Shown piece after piece: positions 26,090-34,895 of a stretch of DNA of 64,000 nucleotides. The notes under the pieces were generated by a model. It ran no database searches, was not told where the DNA came from, and was given only the letters and a program-made list of their open reading frames with translations. This DNA is from Bacillota bacterium (lineage in GTDB: Bacteria; Bacillota; Bacilli; Bacillales_A; Planococcaceae): assembly GCA_023405135.1 (NCBI GenBank), contig JAEXYZ010000096.1, forward strand, positions 1-64,000. Direction: 5' to 3'. Made by a program: the position numbers and the translations under genes. The first letter of the stretch is position 1. Each line of letters starts with the position of its first letter.

Positions 26090-27358
26090 ATGACAAACGA
26101 ATTAATTAAAGACTTACAATGGCGTGGTTTGTTATACCAACAAACAGATGCTGAAGGTATGGAAAAACTTTTAAGTGAAGAGAAAGTGTCTTTATATGTT
26201 GGGGTTGATCCAACTGCAGATTCTATGCATATTGGACATATTGTTCCTTTATTAACGTTACGTCGTTTCCAACAAGCAGGGCATCGTCCAATTCTTTTAG
26301 TTGGTGGCGCAACGGGAATGATTGGGGATCCATCTGGTCGCTCAACTGAACGTAATTTATTAACTGCAGAACAAATAGATAAAAATGTTGCAGGATTAAA
26401 AGCTCAAATGGAACGTATTTTTGATTTTGGTGACGAACAAAATGGAGCAAAATTAGTTAATAACTACGACTGGATTAGCAAATTAAATGTAATTGAATTT
26501 TTACGCGACTACGGGAAATTAATTAATATTAATTACTTGTTGGCAAAAGATACAATTGCTTCTCGTCTTGAAACAGGGATTTCATTTACAGAATTTACTT
26601 ATACAATCATTCAAGGAATCGACTTTACCCACTTATATGATAACTACAATGTAAAAATTCAAGTCGGCGGCTCTGATCAATGGGGGAATATTACTACTGG
26701 TTTAGAGGTTATTCGCAAAACTCATGATGAAGATGCGAAAGCATTTGGTATTACAATACCACTTGTTACAAAAGCAGATGGTACGAAATTCGGTAAAACT
26801 GCTGGCGGCGCTGTTTGGCTTGATGCTGAAAAAACAACACCATATGAATTTTACCAATTCTGGATTAACTCAGCAGATGCAGATGTTATTAAGTACTTAA
26901 AAATCTTTACTTTCTTAAACCGTGAAGAAATTGAAGCTTTGGAAGTATCTGTTCAGGAAGAGCCACATTTACGTAAAGCACAAAAAGCATTAGCGGAAGA
27001 AATGACTCGTTTAATTCATGGGGAAGAAGCATTAGAAACAGCTCAACGTATTACAGCTGCTTTATTCTCAGGGGACTTAAAAGCGCTATCTGCTTCAGAA
27101 ATGAAAGATGCATTTAAAGACGTCCCTTCAACTGAATTAGGTAAAGAAGATAAAAATATTGTGGATTTATTAGTTGAAGCAAATATTTCTTCTTCAAAAC
27201 GTCAAGCACGTGAAGACGTAACGAACGGTGCAATTTCAATTAATGGTGAAAAAGTAACTGATTTAGAATATGTAATCGATGGCAAGGATCGACTAGAGGA
27301 TGAGTTTGCTATCATTCGCCGCGGTAAGAAAAAATATCATATGGTGAAATTTCGTTAA
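26090..27358 (+). CDS. tyrS: Tyrosyl-tRNA synthetase
   Basis: This class I synthetase charges tRNA-Tyr. The HIGH motif is at residues 47-50, the tyrosine-binding GSDQWGN near 193, the KMSKS-equivalent KFGKT at 233-237, and a C-terminal S4-like RNA-binding domain at about 355-415. The 422-residue length is typical. A GTAGGAGG box precedes the ATG. Control by the upstream T-box is clear. Synteny with acsA on one side and rpsD on the other follows B. subtilis, with argCJBD, the PBP gene and the S-layer ruins inserted. Confidence 0.97.
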   Translation: MTNELIKDLQWRGLLYQQTDAEGMEKLLSEEKVSLYVGVDPTADSMHIGHIVPLLTLRRFQQAGHRPILLVGGATGMIGDPSGRSTERNLLTAEQIDKNVAGLKAQMERIFDFGDEQNGAKLVNNYDWISKLNVIEFLRDYGKLININYLLAKDTIASRLETGISFTEFTYTIIQGIDFTHLYDNYNVKIQVGGSDQWGNITTGLEVIRKTHDEDAKAFGITIPLVTKADGTKFGKTAGGAVWLDAEKTTPYEFYQFWINSADADVIKYLKIFTFLNREEIEALEVSVQEEPHLRKAQKALAEEMTRLIHGEEALETAQRITAALFSGDLKALSASEMKDAFKDVPSTELGKEDKNIVDLLVEANISSSKRQAREDVTNGAISINGEKVTDLEYVIDGKDRLEDEFAIIRRGKKKYHMVKFR

Positions 27359-27428
27359 TAAATAATTTTAAATGAAAATAATTGCTTTATAAAAAGACCT
27401 AAAATATATGGTAATTAATAATAGTTGG

Positions 27429-27463
27429 AGTCCGTTACCTTAATTGGTAAGGGACTTTTTTGA
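27429..27463 (+). terminator. tyrS terminator
   Basis: AGTCCGTTACC (27429-27439) and GGTAAGGGACT (27446-27456) pair with one mismatch and are followed by a T-run. Confidence 0.85.
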
Positions 27464-27864
27464 TGTGCATTGAAAGATACACATGATAGAACGATATTGT
27501 AGTATTTTGTAGGTAATAGTGAAACAATCAAAACTGTATACAAACCAGACAAAGGTGAAATTGCAGAGAAATTTATCAATAGCAATGGGAGTTGGTAAGG
27601 TGGCGATAATATATGATAGATCTGTTAAAGCATCTAAAACTAGTATTGAATTCGAAATATTAGAAGTTGATTCAATATCGAGTAAAATTAAAGTTACATT
27701 CAATAGCGGAGAGCACCAATTAAAATTTAAATTTTGGTATTAAGACAAGATGTTGAGATGGTTTATAAAATGATTTTAAATCATTAGGATGAATTATTAA
27801 ATGACGGAGTGTGGGATTCAACAGATCCTTCCTTCTCATTTTCTATAGTCGAAAATAAAAGTCA
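27464..27864 (+). other. Decayed coding sequence, no intact gene
   Basis: Short stretches of protein-like sequence occur in different frames, each ended by stops: one ending NSNGSW near 27595, one from about 27600 to 27743 ending FKFWY, and one around 27780-27900 reading DELLNDGVWDSTDPSF. None has a convincing start signal. They look like remains of one or more genes, perhaps the front of the S-layer gene that follows, but I cannot assign them. Confidence 0.4.
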
Positions 27865-29415
27865 ACTAATAGACAAACAGATTCAACAACATTTTCTCCT
27901 AATCAAAATGTGACTCGCGGACAAATAGCAGCATTCGTTTACCGTAGTAAAACAAAATAACACCTGTTCAAGTAAATGAAACAGTATCGAATATTACAAA
28001 TGAAACACTCGTTACATCTGAAGGAACGTACACACTTTCAGATGAACAAAAGAAGTGGATTAATCCTAGTAATCTAGCAGCTTTAAAAGGAGCTAACTTA
28101 AAACTAACTTCAACAGATAACAAAATCGAAAAAATACTATCTATTGAATTAACTGCAAAAGGTACACCAAGTACAGATTCGTCAAATCCATATGCAAATC
28201 ATGTTGTCTTTGATGGAAAAGATGCAACAATTGATACGAATGTCACTGTGAATGGCGACTATATCATGATGAAAAATATCACAATTAAAGGTGATTTACA
28301 TGTTGGTAAAGGTGTTGAAAATTCTTTCTTTTCAGAATCTACAAAGGTAGAAGGTAAAACGACAATTGATGACTCCTTGCAAGTAGTTAGTAAAACTCAA
28401 TCATATAAATCTCTTGGTGCCAAGCTTGCATCTACGAATAACATACCAGTTGCTGTAAATGAAACTGCAACGAGAGGAAGAGTTGTTTTCAGTGAATTCC
28501 AATTGGGTGATGTGGGTGTCGATAAAAATGCAGATGTTATTTTCCTATCGAAAACATCTGGAACATCTACAGTAGGAGAAATCGTAGTTAAAAGCAATGC
28601 AACAATAAATGCAGAAAATTCAGTGGTACTTCCTAAAGTAGTCATTGCCCAAGGAGCAAACGACGTTGCCATTAACTCAAATGTAACGTCTTTACAAGTG
28701 ACGACTACCGGTGAGGTTAAATTATCAGGAAAAAGTGACATTGTAAATTTATCTCTAAAGACAAACGCAAATGTAGATCTACAAACAATTGGGCGAATAA
28801 GTAATCTTGAAACAGTTAATAAAGAAACTTAAAGTAACGATAGGAACAGAAACGAAAATTGGCAATCTTGTTATTCTAACAGGATCAAAACCTTCTGATA
28901 TAATTGAAAACTATAATTCTATAAAAAGAAATGTCGAACAAGTTGGCGGAACAAAGAACCCAGATATACCTTCTTCATCTGGCAACTCAGGTAGTGGTGG
29001 TAATGACACAACAGCACCAATAGCAGTTACGGGGGTAATAGGGTCAAGTCTAGATACAAACCCTCTTACATTAGGTGGCATACAAAACATCATTTCTTGG
29101 ACGGCTAACACAGCATCTGATCTTTCTTATTATGAAGTATTTAGATCAACCAATCCAAATGGTACAACTGGGGCAACAAAAGTAAGTAGTAATGTAGCAA
29201 AAGGTGTAATAACATTTAATGATACTTCCGTAGTTGCGGGAACTAGGTACTATTATACAGTTTATGCCGTAGATACTAGTGGAAATCGATCGGCTAGTTC
29301 GAATGTGGTAATGGTGGCAACTTTTAATGATATTCTTGTTTCAATTCCATCAGAGCCAACAGGGTTACAAGGTGTGTCTCCAACAATGGCAGGCAATGAT
29401 GGAAAAATCACAGGC
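27865..29415 (+). pseudogene. Remnant of an SLH-domain S-layer/surface protein
   Basis: The remnant opens with the end of an S-layer homology domain (FSPNQNVTRGQIAAFVYR, 27890-27945), which in intact proteins binds the pyruvylated secondary cell wall polymer. A lost base in an A-run near 27954 shifts the frame. A long beta-rich segment with CBM/polymer-like repeats of VxxNxT spacing continues to 28832. A gained T near 28830 shifts the frame again, after which a Gly/Ser linker, a fibronectin type III-like domain (about 29020-29320) and a final PTGLQGVSPTMAGNDGKITG segment follow. No upstream start or signal peptide remains. Three separate lesions and the loss of both ends show that this is a pseudogene. 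Confidence 0.75.
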
Positions 29416-29976
29416 ATTGAAGAAAAACTACTAAAGTTTGCTGAAAAGGAATTAAAGAAAAAAGGAGCAAAAGTTTTATATACAAATATGTTCCTCGAAA
29501 CTAATCCTAATGTAAAATTTTCATTAAGAAAGCAATTGTGGACTCCACCAGTTTTAGACAAGACGCATTTTATAATTAATGTTAAGGATATGCATAAAGA
29601 AAAATGGATCGAAACAAATCATTTTCCTGAAGATTTCACAGTAAAAGAATGGAATCAAATTAATGAAAATGAGCTAGAATCCTTACGAAATGCCGATTGG
29701 TATCCCAAGCATTTATCACCATTTGAGAGCTATCATTTTGGTGAAATAAGTTTAAAAACAAGCTTTTGGGCTTTCTATAAGGATGAGATCATTGGCTGGA
29801 TAGCAGGTAACATTGTTAATAATGAAACTTTGTTTATAACTTCACTCTTCTTTAAAGACGATAAAAGGAATCATTATATCTTAAGACCATTATTGGGTGA
29901 AGTAATAAAAAATCAAATTAAAATTAATATTCCGTATGCTTGTTTTGATGTGAGAAATAAAGATGAAAAGTATTAA
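29416..29976 (+). pseudogene. C-terminal part of a GNAT acetyltransferase, fused to the S-layer remnant
   Basis: From Ile at 29416 the reading frame changes character abruptly. IEEKLLKFAEKELKKKGAKV is the acetyl-CoA-binding helix and following strand of a GNAT enzyme, normally preceded by a [RQ]xxGxG loop that is missing here. About 150 residues with a second GNAT-like half follow (WIETNHFPEDFTVKEW, then FWAFYKDEIIGWIAGNI, ITSLFFKDDKRNHYILRPLL). The frame is continuous with the S-layer piece, so a deletion joined the two genes in frame. No start signal for an independent acetyltransferase exists, and a functional enzyme is unlikely. Confidence 0.6.
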
Positions 29977-30121
29977 AATTTTTTAAGAGATTTTTTAAAA
30001 ATTATATTCAAAATACAATTGAAACTCATAGTTCATATAAAATATTAAGAACGTAATAAAGAATCTTTAATAAGCATTAGTACGATGTTTGTTGTCAGTT
30101 CTAGTTAATATGAAAAATAAG

Positions 30122-30165
30122 AAAAGCCCCATCAATACTGGGTTTCCAGTGTGATAGGGCTTTAA
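30122..30165 (-). terminator. rpsD terminator
   Basis: On the minus strand AAAGCCCTATCA pairs with TGATGGGGCTTTT around an inner ACTGG/CCAGT hairpin. The T-rich end lies toward lower coordinates. Confidence 0.8.
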
Positions 30166-30193
30166 GATTTTGTCTAATGTGACAACGTTCAAA

Positions 30194-30796
30194 TTAACGA
30201 GAGTAGAACTCAACGATTAATTGTTCTTGGATTTCAGCTGATAATTCAGAACGCTCTGGAAGACGTACAAATGTACCTTCTTTTTTGTCAGCATCAAATG
30301 ATAAATAATCTGGTACGAAGTTGTTTACTTCGATTGCTTCGTTTACAGTAGCAAGGTTTTGAGATTTTTCACGTAGAGAAATCACTTGACCTGGTTTAAC
30401 ACTGTATGAAGGGATGTCAACGCGTTTACCATCAACTAAAATGTGACCATGGTTAACTAATTGACGAGCTCCACGACGAGTGCGAGCTAAACCTAAACGG
30501 TATACTAAGTTGTCAAGGCGAGTTTCAAGAAGGATCATGAAGTTTTCACCTGCAACACCTTTTAATTTTGAAGCTTTGTTGAATAGGTTTTTGAATTGAC
30601 GTTCAGTCATACCGTACATATGACGAAGTTTTTGCTTTTCTTGTAATTGTAAACCGTATTCAGATAATTTTTTACGTTGGTTTGGACCGTGTTGACCTGG
30701 TGCATAAGGGCGTTTTTCTAATTCTTTACCTGTGCCGCTTAAAGAAATACCAAGGCGACGAGACACTTTCCAAGATGGACCTGTATAACGAGACAT
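30194..30796 (-). CDS. rpsD: 30S ribosomal protein S4
   Basis: S4 is a primary 16S rRNA-binding protein and assembly initiator. The 200-residue product begins MSRYTGPSWKVSRRLG and contains the S4 domain (LDNLVYRLGLARTRRGARQLVNHGHI). ATG at 30796 has AAAGGAGG upstream; the longer frame to 30922 is untranslated leader. In B. subtilis S4 represses its own synthesis by binding this leader. A GGTTTTTGTT/AACAAAAAAACC hairpin lies immediately upstream here and could be part of such a site. It is monocistronic. Confidence 0.97.
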   Translation of the reverse strand: MSRYTGPSWKVSRRLGISLSGTGKELEKRPYAPGQHGPNQRKKLSEYGLQLQEKQKLRHMYGMTERQFKNLFNKASKLKGVAGENFMILLETRLDNLVYRLGLARTRRGARQLVNHGHILVDGKRVDIPSYSVKPGQVISLREKSQNLATVNEAIEVNNFVPDYLSFDADKKEGTFVRLPERSELSAEIQEQLIVEFYSR

Positions 30797-30928
30797 AGTT
30801 GTCTCCTCCTTTAAATTTGGTTTTTTTGTTGTAAAACAAAAACCAGTTGTACCCGACACTTGCTGTATTTTATTTTCATGTATCTTCGCCCTTGCAGCCG
30901 ACAGGGTTACACAATACACCATCTACAT

Positions 30929-31050
30929 AGAAAAGCGGAGAACGCTCGTTCAGCTCCGAAGCGCACTGGAACTTCCGACAAGAAGGCGCTTTTTGCCTTC
31001 GTAGGAGGAAGTGAAGTGATGCGAGGAGCTAGCGTTCGAAGCTAGACAAT
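30929..31050. repeat. Long hairpin repeat, full copy
   Basis: The sequence starts AGAAAAGCGGAGAACGCTC and ends AGCTAGACAATAAG. It folds into one long imperfect hairpin: AACGCT/AGCGTT, AGCTCC/GGAGCT, ACTTCC/GGAAGT and GAAGGC/GCCTTC pair in nested order around GCTTTTT. I recognise the CTTCCGACAAGAAGGCGCTT core as a widespread intergenic repeat of Bacillaceae/Planococcaceae. It contains a spurious ORF but no gene. Confidence 0.75.
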
Positions 31051-31051
31051 A

Positions 31052-31099
31052 AGAAAAGCGGAGAACGCTCGTTCAGCTCTGATGCGCTCATGAAGTTGC
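31052..31099. repeat. Long hairpin repeat, truncated copy
   Basis: The first 38 bases (AGAAAAGCGGAGAACGCTC.. through GCGC) repeat the start of the preceding element with two differences. The sequence then diverges, so this is a broken second copy in direct orientation. Confidence 0.7.
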
Positions 31100-31411
31100 C
31101 CGCATACTACATAATGTAGAGGAATAAAATACATGCACAGCTTATACAACTGCTGCGTTTATTTTACACGAAGACAATTGTATTATTTTTTCTAAATAAC
31201 GTCAAGAAATAATGTCATAAAGTGAATAAATAAATCTGCGTTAATTGGTGCTTAATTACAATATTTTCTAAATAATATAGTAGATAATCGTCATTGAAAA
31301 CTAAAACATCCATATTTCCACAATTTTATAGTCATATAGACATGAAAAGTGTATACTTTACTATAAGTTAATAGCAATTTATTTCTTTAAGATAAAAGAA
31401 AAGGTGATTTT

Positions 31412-33280
31412 ATGATAGGGCATCAGCAGACATTAATTAATATCAAATCTGATTTATTAAGTATATGTGTAAGTTCTGTTGACGAACAAAATAAAAATAC
31501 TTCTACATTACTTTATGAATGCTTAAATCATCATTTTGATATTGATGAATGCTATTTTCTTTTATATAAAGGAGAAAATTTAAAACCTTTTAATATAAAT
31601 CCATCATTTGAATTTAAATATAGTAGCATACCATGGGGAATTCTTGAATCATATTTCAAATGCCAAAAAACGGTAGAAATCCCTCAGTTTTTAAAGAGTA
31701 TAAATGAATCTCAACAAATATCTCATATGGTAATGTTAAAAGATGAACAAGTTGATATTCGAGGTGTCTTACTTTTGAAACCTACTCCAAAATGGAGTGC
31801 CTTTTCTGAATCTGAATTTTTTGAAGGTTTCCTAGAAATTGTTATAAAAATAATACACATGTTAGATGAGAATTTTGAAGTACGGCAAAATGAAAATCAA
31901 TATCGTAAATTATATAATATGTCAGATTTATTCCACTCCACAATGGATATTGATTTGATTTTAGAAAATGTCTTAGTTAATATTCAAGAAAACTTTCCAA
32001 GCTTTGATGTTGAATTAATTTTATCTAATGACCAGGATCGTCAAACGAAAGTGCATATAAAACCTTTTGATTATTTGTCTGAACGCCCATCAGCAATTGA
32101 AGCATTTGTATCGGGAAGATTAACGACAGAACAAGCAGATGATTTAAATCGATGTTTATTAAATGCGCCAATAAAAGGGCGACAAGCAATTTATGGTATT
32201 TTACAAGTAAGTGCTCCGATTTCCTATGTTTTTTCTCCTACGCAAAAGGATTTTATTCGTATGCTTGCACATGCGTCAGGAAATGCACTGGAAAATGCCA
32301 AGCTTTATCACCAATCACATCGATTAATCAGCGATTTACAGTTAATTAACGAGACGTCGCATCGTTTAAATATGAAGCTAGACATTAATGAAATGTTTAT
32401 GTTTTTACAAAAGCAATTAATGAAATCATTTCAGCCAATGGAACTTTGCTTCGTATTTAAAGAAAAAAATGAATATAAGCTTACCGAAGCATCGACGGAT
32501 TTATTTAAATCAGATGAAGGAAAGCTTTATATAGATCATGTAAAGAAGCATTTTGAAAACAATCAAGATTCATTGTTTATTGCAGATTTTAGCCGCCTTT
32601 TATCTCAAGAAGTACACTATAAATCATTAATGGCTATTCCTATGATTGTTGAACAACGAATTAATGGATTTAGTATCGTTTTGCATCGTGATTCATACTT
32701 TTTCTCATTTGATAGTTTTAAATTAATGCAATCATTAATTCATCACTCTTCATTAGCAATTGCCAACTCAATACTCCGCAATCAATTGCAGGAAATGGTA
32801 GACCATGATCATTTAACTAAACTGTATGCCCGTGGCTATTTGGATAAATTTGTTGAAAAATCTTTGCAGAATGATGATTCAGGAATGTTCCTACTTATTG
32901 ATATAGATAATTTTAAACGAGTGAACGATACGTATGGACATCAAGTAGGGGATGAAATTTTAGTACAAATAGGTGAACAGTTAATTAATATTATTGGAAC
33001 TCGAGGTATTTGTGCTCGCTGGGGTGGCGAGGAAATGTCTGTTTATGTCCCAAATATACTTCATGATGAGGCAATTAAGCTGTCGAAGCATATCGTCGAA
33101 GTAATACCCGAGGTAACTAATCCAAGAGTTACAATTTCTGCTGGATTAATTACGTGGAGTAAGCAACAACGTCCGGAATTTCAATCTATCTTCTTGCAAG
33201 CAGACACGGCTTTGTATAATGCAAAAAATAACGGGAAAAGCCAAGTTTGCGTCTTTGATGAATCTATGTTATTTCAATAA
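31412..33280 (+). CDS. dgcP: GAF-domain diguanylate cyclase DgcP-like
   Basis: The protein is cytoplasmic, with no membrane helix. Two GAF-like regions (about 10-160 and 320-455, plus a middle region) lead into a GGDEF domain at about 465-620. The active-site loop is GGEEM at 538-542 (consensus GG[DE]EF), and the LIDIDNFKRVNDTYGH metal/substrate motif is intact, so c-di-GMP synthesis is plausible. The residues preceding the loop (RGICARW) do not form an RxxD inhibitory site. It lies between rpsD and ytsP, exactly where B. subtilis has dgcP (ytrP). ATG 31412 follows AAAAGGTGA. Confidence 0.9.
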   Translation: MIGHQQTLINIKSDLLSICVSSVDEQNKNTSTLLYECLNHHFDIDECYFLLYKGENLKPFNINPSFEFKYSSIPWGILESYFKCQKTVEIPQFLKSINESQQISHMVMLKDEQVDIRGVLLLKPTPKWSAFSESEFFEGFLEIVIKIIHMLDENFEVRQNENQYRKLYNMSDLFHSTMDIDLILENVLVNIQENFPSFDVELILSNDQDRQTKVHIKPFDYLSERPSAIEAFVSGRLTTEQADDLNRCLLNAPIKGRQAIYGILQVSAPISYVFSPTQKDFIRMLAHASGNALENAKLYHQSHRLISDLQLINETSHRLNMKLDINEMFMFLQKQLMKSFQPMELCFVFKEKNEYKLTEASTDLFKSDEGKLYIDHVKKHFENNQDSLFIADFSRLLSQEVHYKSLMAIPMIVEQRINGFSIVLHRDSYFFSFDSFKLMQSLIHHSSLAIANSILRNQLQEMVDHDHLTKLYARGYLDKFVEKSLQNDDSGMFLLIDIDNFKRVNDTYGHQVGDEILVQIGEQLINIIGTRGICARWGGEEMSVYVPNILHDEAIKLSKHIVEVIPEVTNPRVTISAGLITWSKQQRPEFQSIFLQADTALYNAKNNGKSQVCVFDESMLFQ

Positions 33281-33291
33281 TAAAAAACTTA

Positions 33292-33338
33292 TTCCAAAGG
33301 GTCTGTTCCAAAATGAATGGGCCCTTTGGAACTTTTGT
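33292..33338 (+). terminator. dgcP terminator
   Basis: TTCCAAAGGG (33292-33301) and CCCTTTGGAA (33322-33331) are perfect arms followed by CTTTTGTT. The loop contains another TTCCAAAA. Confidence 0.8.
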
Positions 33339-33417
33339 TAAAGCTTCTTATAGCATGAGCAGAACAAAGATGTTTAGCAGGGGCAATATTATTAAGCAAA
33401 TATTTTCGAAAGAATAA

Positions 33418-33453
33418 AGGGTGTCCAAAAATTTTTACTTTTGGACACCCTCA
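33418..33453. terminator. ytsP terminator
   Basis: AGGGTGTCCAAAA (33418-33430) and TTTTGGACACCCT (33439-33451) are perfect 13-base arms. It closes ytsP on the minus strand and backs up the dgcP terminator on the plus strand. Confidence 0.82.
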
Positions 33454-33469
33454 TATTTTGGAAAGCTTA

Positions 33470-33949
33470 TTATAAATATTTTTGTAATGTTTCAACGAAT
33501 AATTCCAAACCTTTTTGATCTTCTGAAGAGAAGCGATTTTTAATCGGGCTATCGATGTCTAACACACCAATAATTTCATCATTTTTAATTAGTGGAATCA
33601 CAATTTCAGAATTTGATGCTGCATCACAAGCGATATGCCCAGGGAATTCGTGTACATCTTCAACTACAATTGTTTCACCTTTAGATACTGCTGTTCCACA
33701 AACACCACGTCCAACCGGAATTCGAACGCATGCAGGAAGACCTTGGAATGGTCCTAAAACAAGTTCTCCATTTTCCATTAAATAAAAACCAACCCAATTG
33801 ATTTGATCTAAAAATTGATTTAATAATGCTGAGGCATTACTTAAATTGGCAATTGAATTTGTTTCACCTTCTAGTAAGGCTGCTAACTGTTTTGATAATG
33901 TTTCATATTGATTTAAAACGGGACCCTCATAATTAATTTTTGTAAACAT
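33470..33949 (-). CDS. ytsP: Free methionine-(R)-sulfoxide reductase (GAF domain)
   Basis: A single GAF-fold domain of 159 residues. The three cysteines characteristic of fRMsr are present in LPACVRIPVGRGVCGTA and in HIACDAASNSEIV, with the conserved acid and glycine residues around the pocket (VLDIDSP). Family knowledge indicates thioredoxin-dependent reduction of free methionine-R-sulfoxide, a cytoplasmic oxidant repair role. A GGAGGTTT box precedes the ATG. hisJ lies upstream on the same strand with a 20-base gap, so the two are probably one transcript. Confidence 0.9.
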   Translation of the reverse strand: MFTKINYEGPVLNQYETLSKQLAALLEGETNSIANLSNASALLNQFLDQINWVGFYLMENGELVLGPFQGLPACVRIPVGRGVCGTAVSKGETIVVEDVHEFPGHIACDAASNSEIVIPLIKNDEIIGVLDIDSPIKNRFSSEDQKGLELFVETLQKYL

Positions 33950-33969
33950 GTTAAACCTCCAAGAAAACT

Positions 33970-34761
33970 TTATTTAAAAACGGACTCGTAATGTTGATGT
34001 AAATCCTCTACACAATGAGCATCTGAGCCGAAAATAAGCGGTAATGAAATAGATTGAGCATATTCGATCATGTGCATTGGCGGATATGGTTCTTTACAAT
34101 AAGTTTTACTTAGCCCAGCACTATTTACATCTAATTCATTACCTTTTTCCTTCATACAATTTAATATTTCTTTAATACGATCGTCGTCTTCAATTTTTTC
34201 TTCATGTGCAAGCTGGAATTTATGAACTAGCGTTGGATGACCAATTCTTTTAGGCTTAAAATATCCTAAATTGGCATTAATAGATTTTAACACAGTATCA
34301 TAATAAAGGTTGTATAAAGCTTCTACACCGCCAATTTTTTGTGCAAAATCTAAATAGACTTCCTTTGAAAAATCGATGCATGTATATGTATCATTATGCT
34401 TTAAAAAGTGTACTGATAGTATTGAATCATCTAAAAGCGGGCCTACAATATCGAGCAATGCCCTTGTTTCTGTTTCATAACCAACTATATAATCGATTTC
34501 TAACCCAATTTTAATTGTAATGTCCTTGGCATACTCTGCTTTTAACTGTTTTAATTTTTCAATATAAGAAGTGAGCAGTTTTGGTTTCATGCCACTATCT
34601 TTATCAGGTGTAGGATCAACGAAGTTTGTAGGCAAAGGTGCATGCTCAGTAAATGTAATTTCGGAAAATTTTAGGTCGATAGCTTTTTCTATATACTTTT
34701 CAAAAGGATCTGTTGTCCCATGTGGGCAAAATGGTGTATGAATATGACCGTCTTTTTTCAT
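33970..34761 (-). CDS. hisJ: Histidinol-phosphatase, PHP family
   Basis: It removes phosphate from histidinol phosphate, the penultimate step of histidine synthesis. PHP-domain metal ligands are visible in DGHIHTPFCPHG (residues 4-15), FTEHAPLP near 43, and the C-terminal FGSDAHCVED. ATG at 34761 is chosen because GGAGGT lies eight bases upstream and the protein then begins MKKDGHIHTPF as homologues do (263 residues). Gene order hisJ-ytsP next to ezrA matches B. subtilis. Confidence 0.93.
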   Translation of the reverse strand: MKKDGHIHTPFCPHGTTDPFEKYIEKAIDLKFSEITFTEHAPLPTNFVDPTPDKDSGMKPKLLTSYIEKLKQLKAEYAKDITIKIGLEIDYIVGYETETRALLDIVGPLLDDSILSVHFLKHNDTYTCIDFSKEVYLDFAQKIGGVEALYNLYYDTVLKSINANLGYFKPKRIGHPTLVHKFQLAHEEKIEDDDRIKEILNCMKEKGNELDVNSAGLSKTYCKEPYPPMHMIEYAQSISLPLIFGSDAHCVEDLHQHYESVFK

Positions 34762-34895
34762 AATTTGGACCTCCATTTCATTTATAAGTGTTCACTTTAG
34801 TAAAAAACCTTTATTTTTTTAAACAAATGATAAAAAACATGGTATATTATAGTTACAAAATAGCCGATGCAGTGATAAGGAATAGGGGGCTTACG

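Noticed and set aside
27519..27743. 74-codon ORF as an intact gene
   Set aside because: It has a GTG start without a ribosome binding site, and the most protein-like part starts in mid-frame; it is treated as decayed sequence.
27865..29976. Frameshifts as general sequencing error
   Set aside because: More than 45 kb of core genes in the same window are free of frameshifts, so errors confined to two non-essential genes are unlikely, although reads should be checked.
30860..31045. Plus-strand ORF of 61 codons across the rpsD leader and repeat
   Set aside because: It has no ribosome binding site and its sequence is the translated hairpin repeat.
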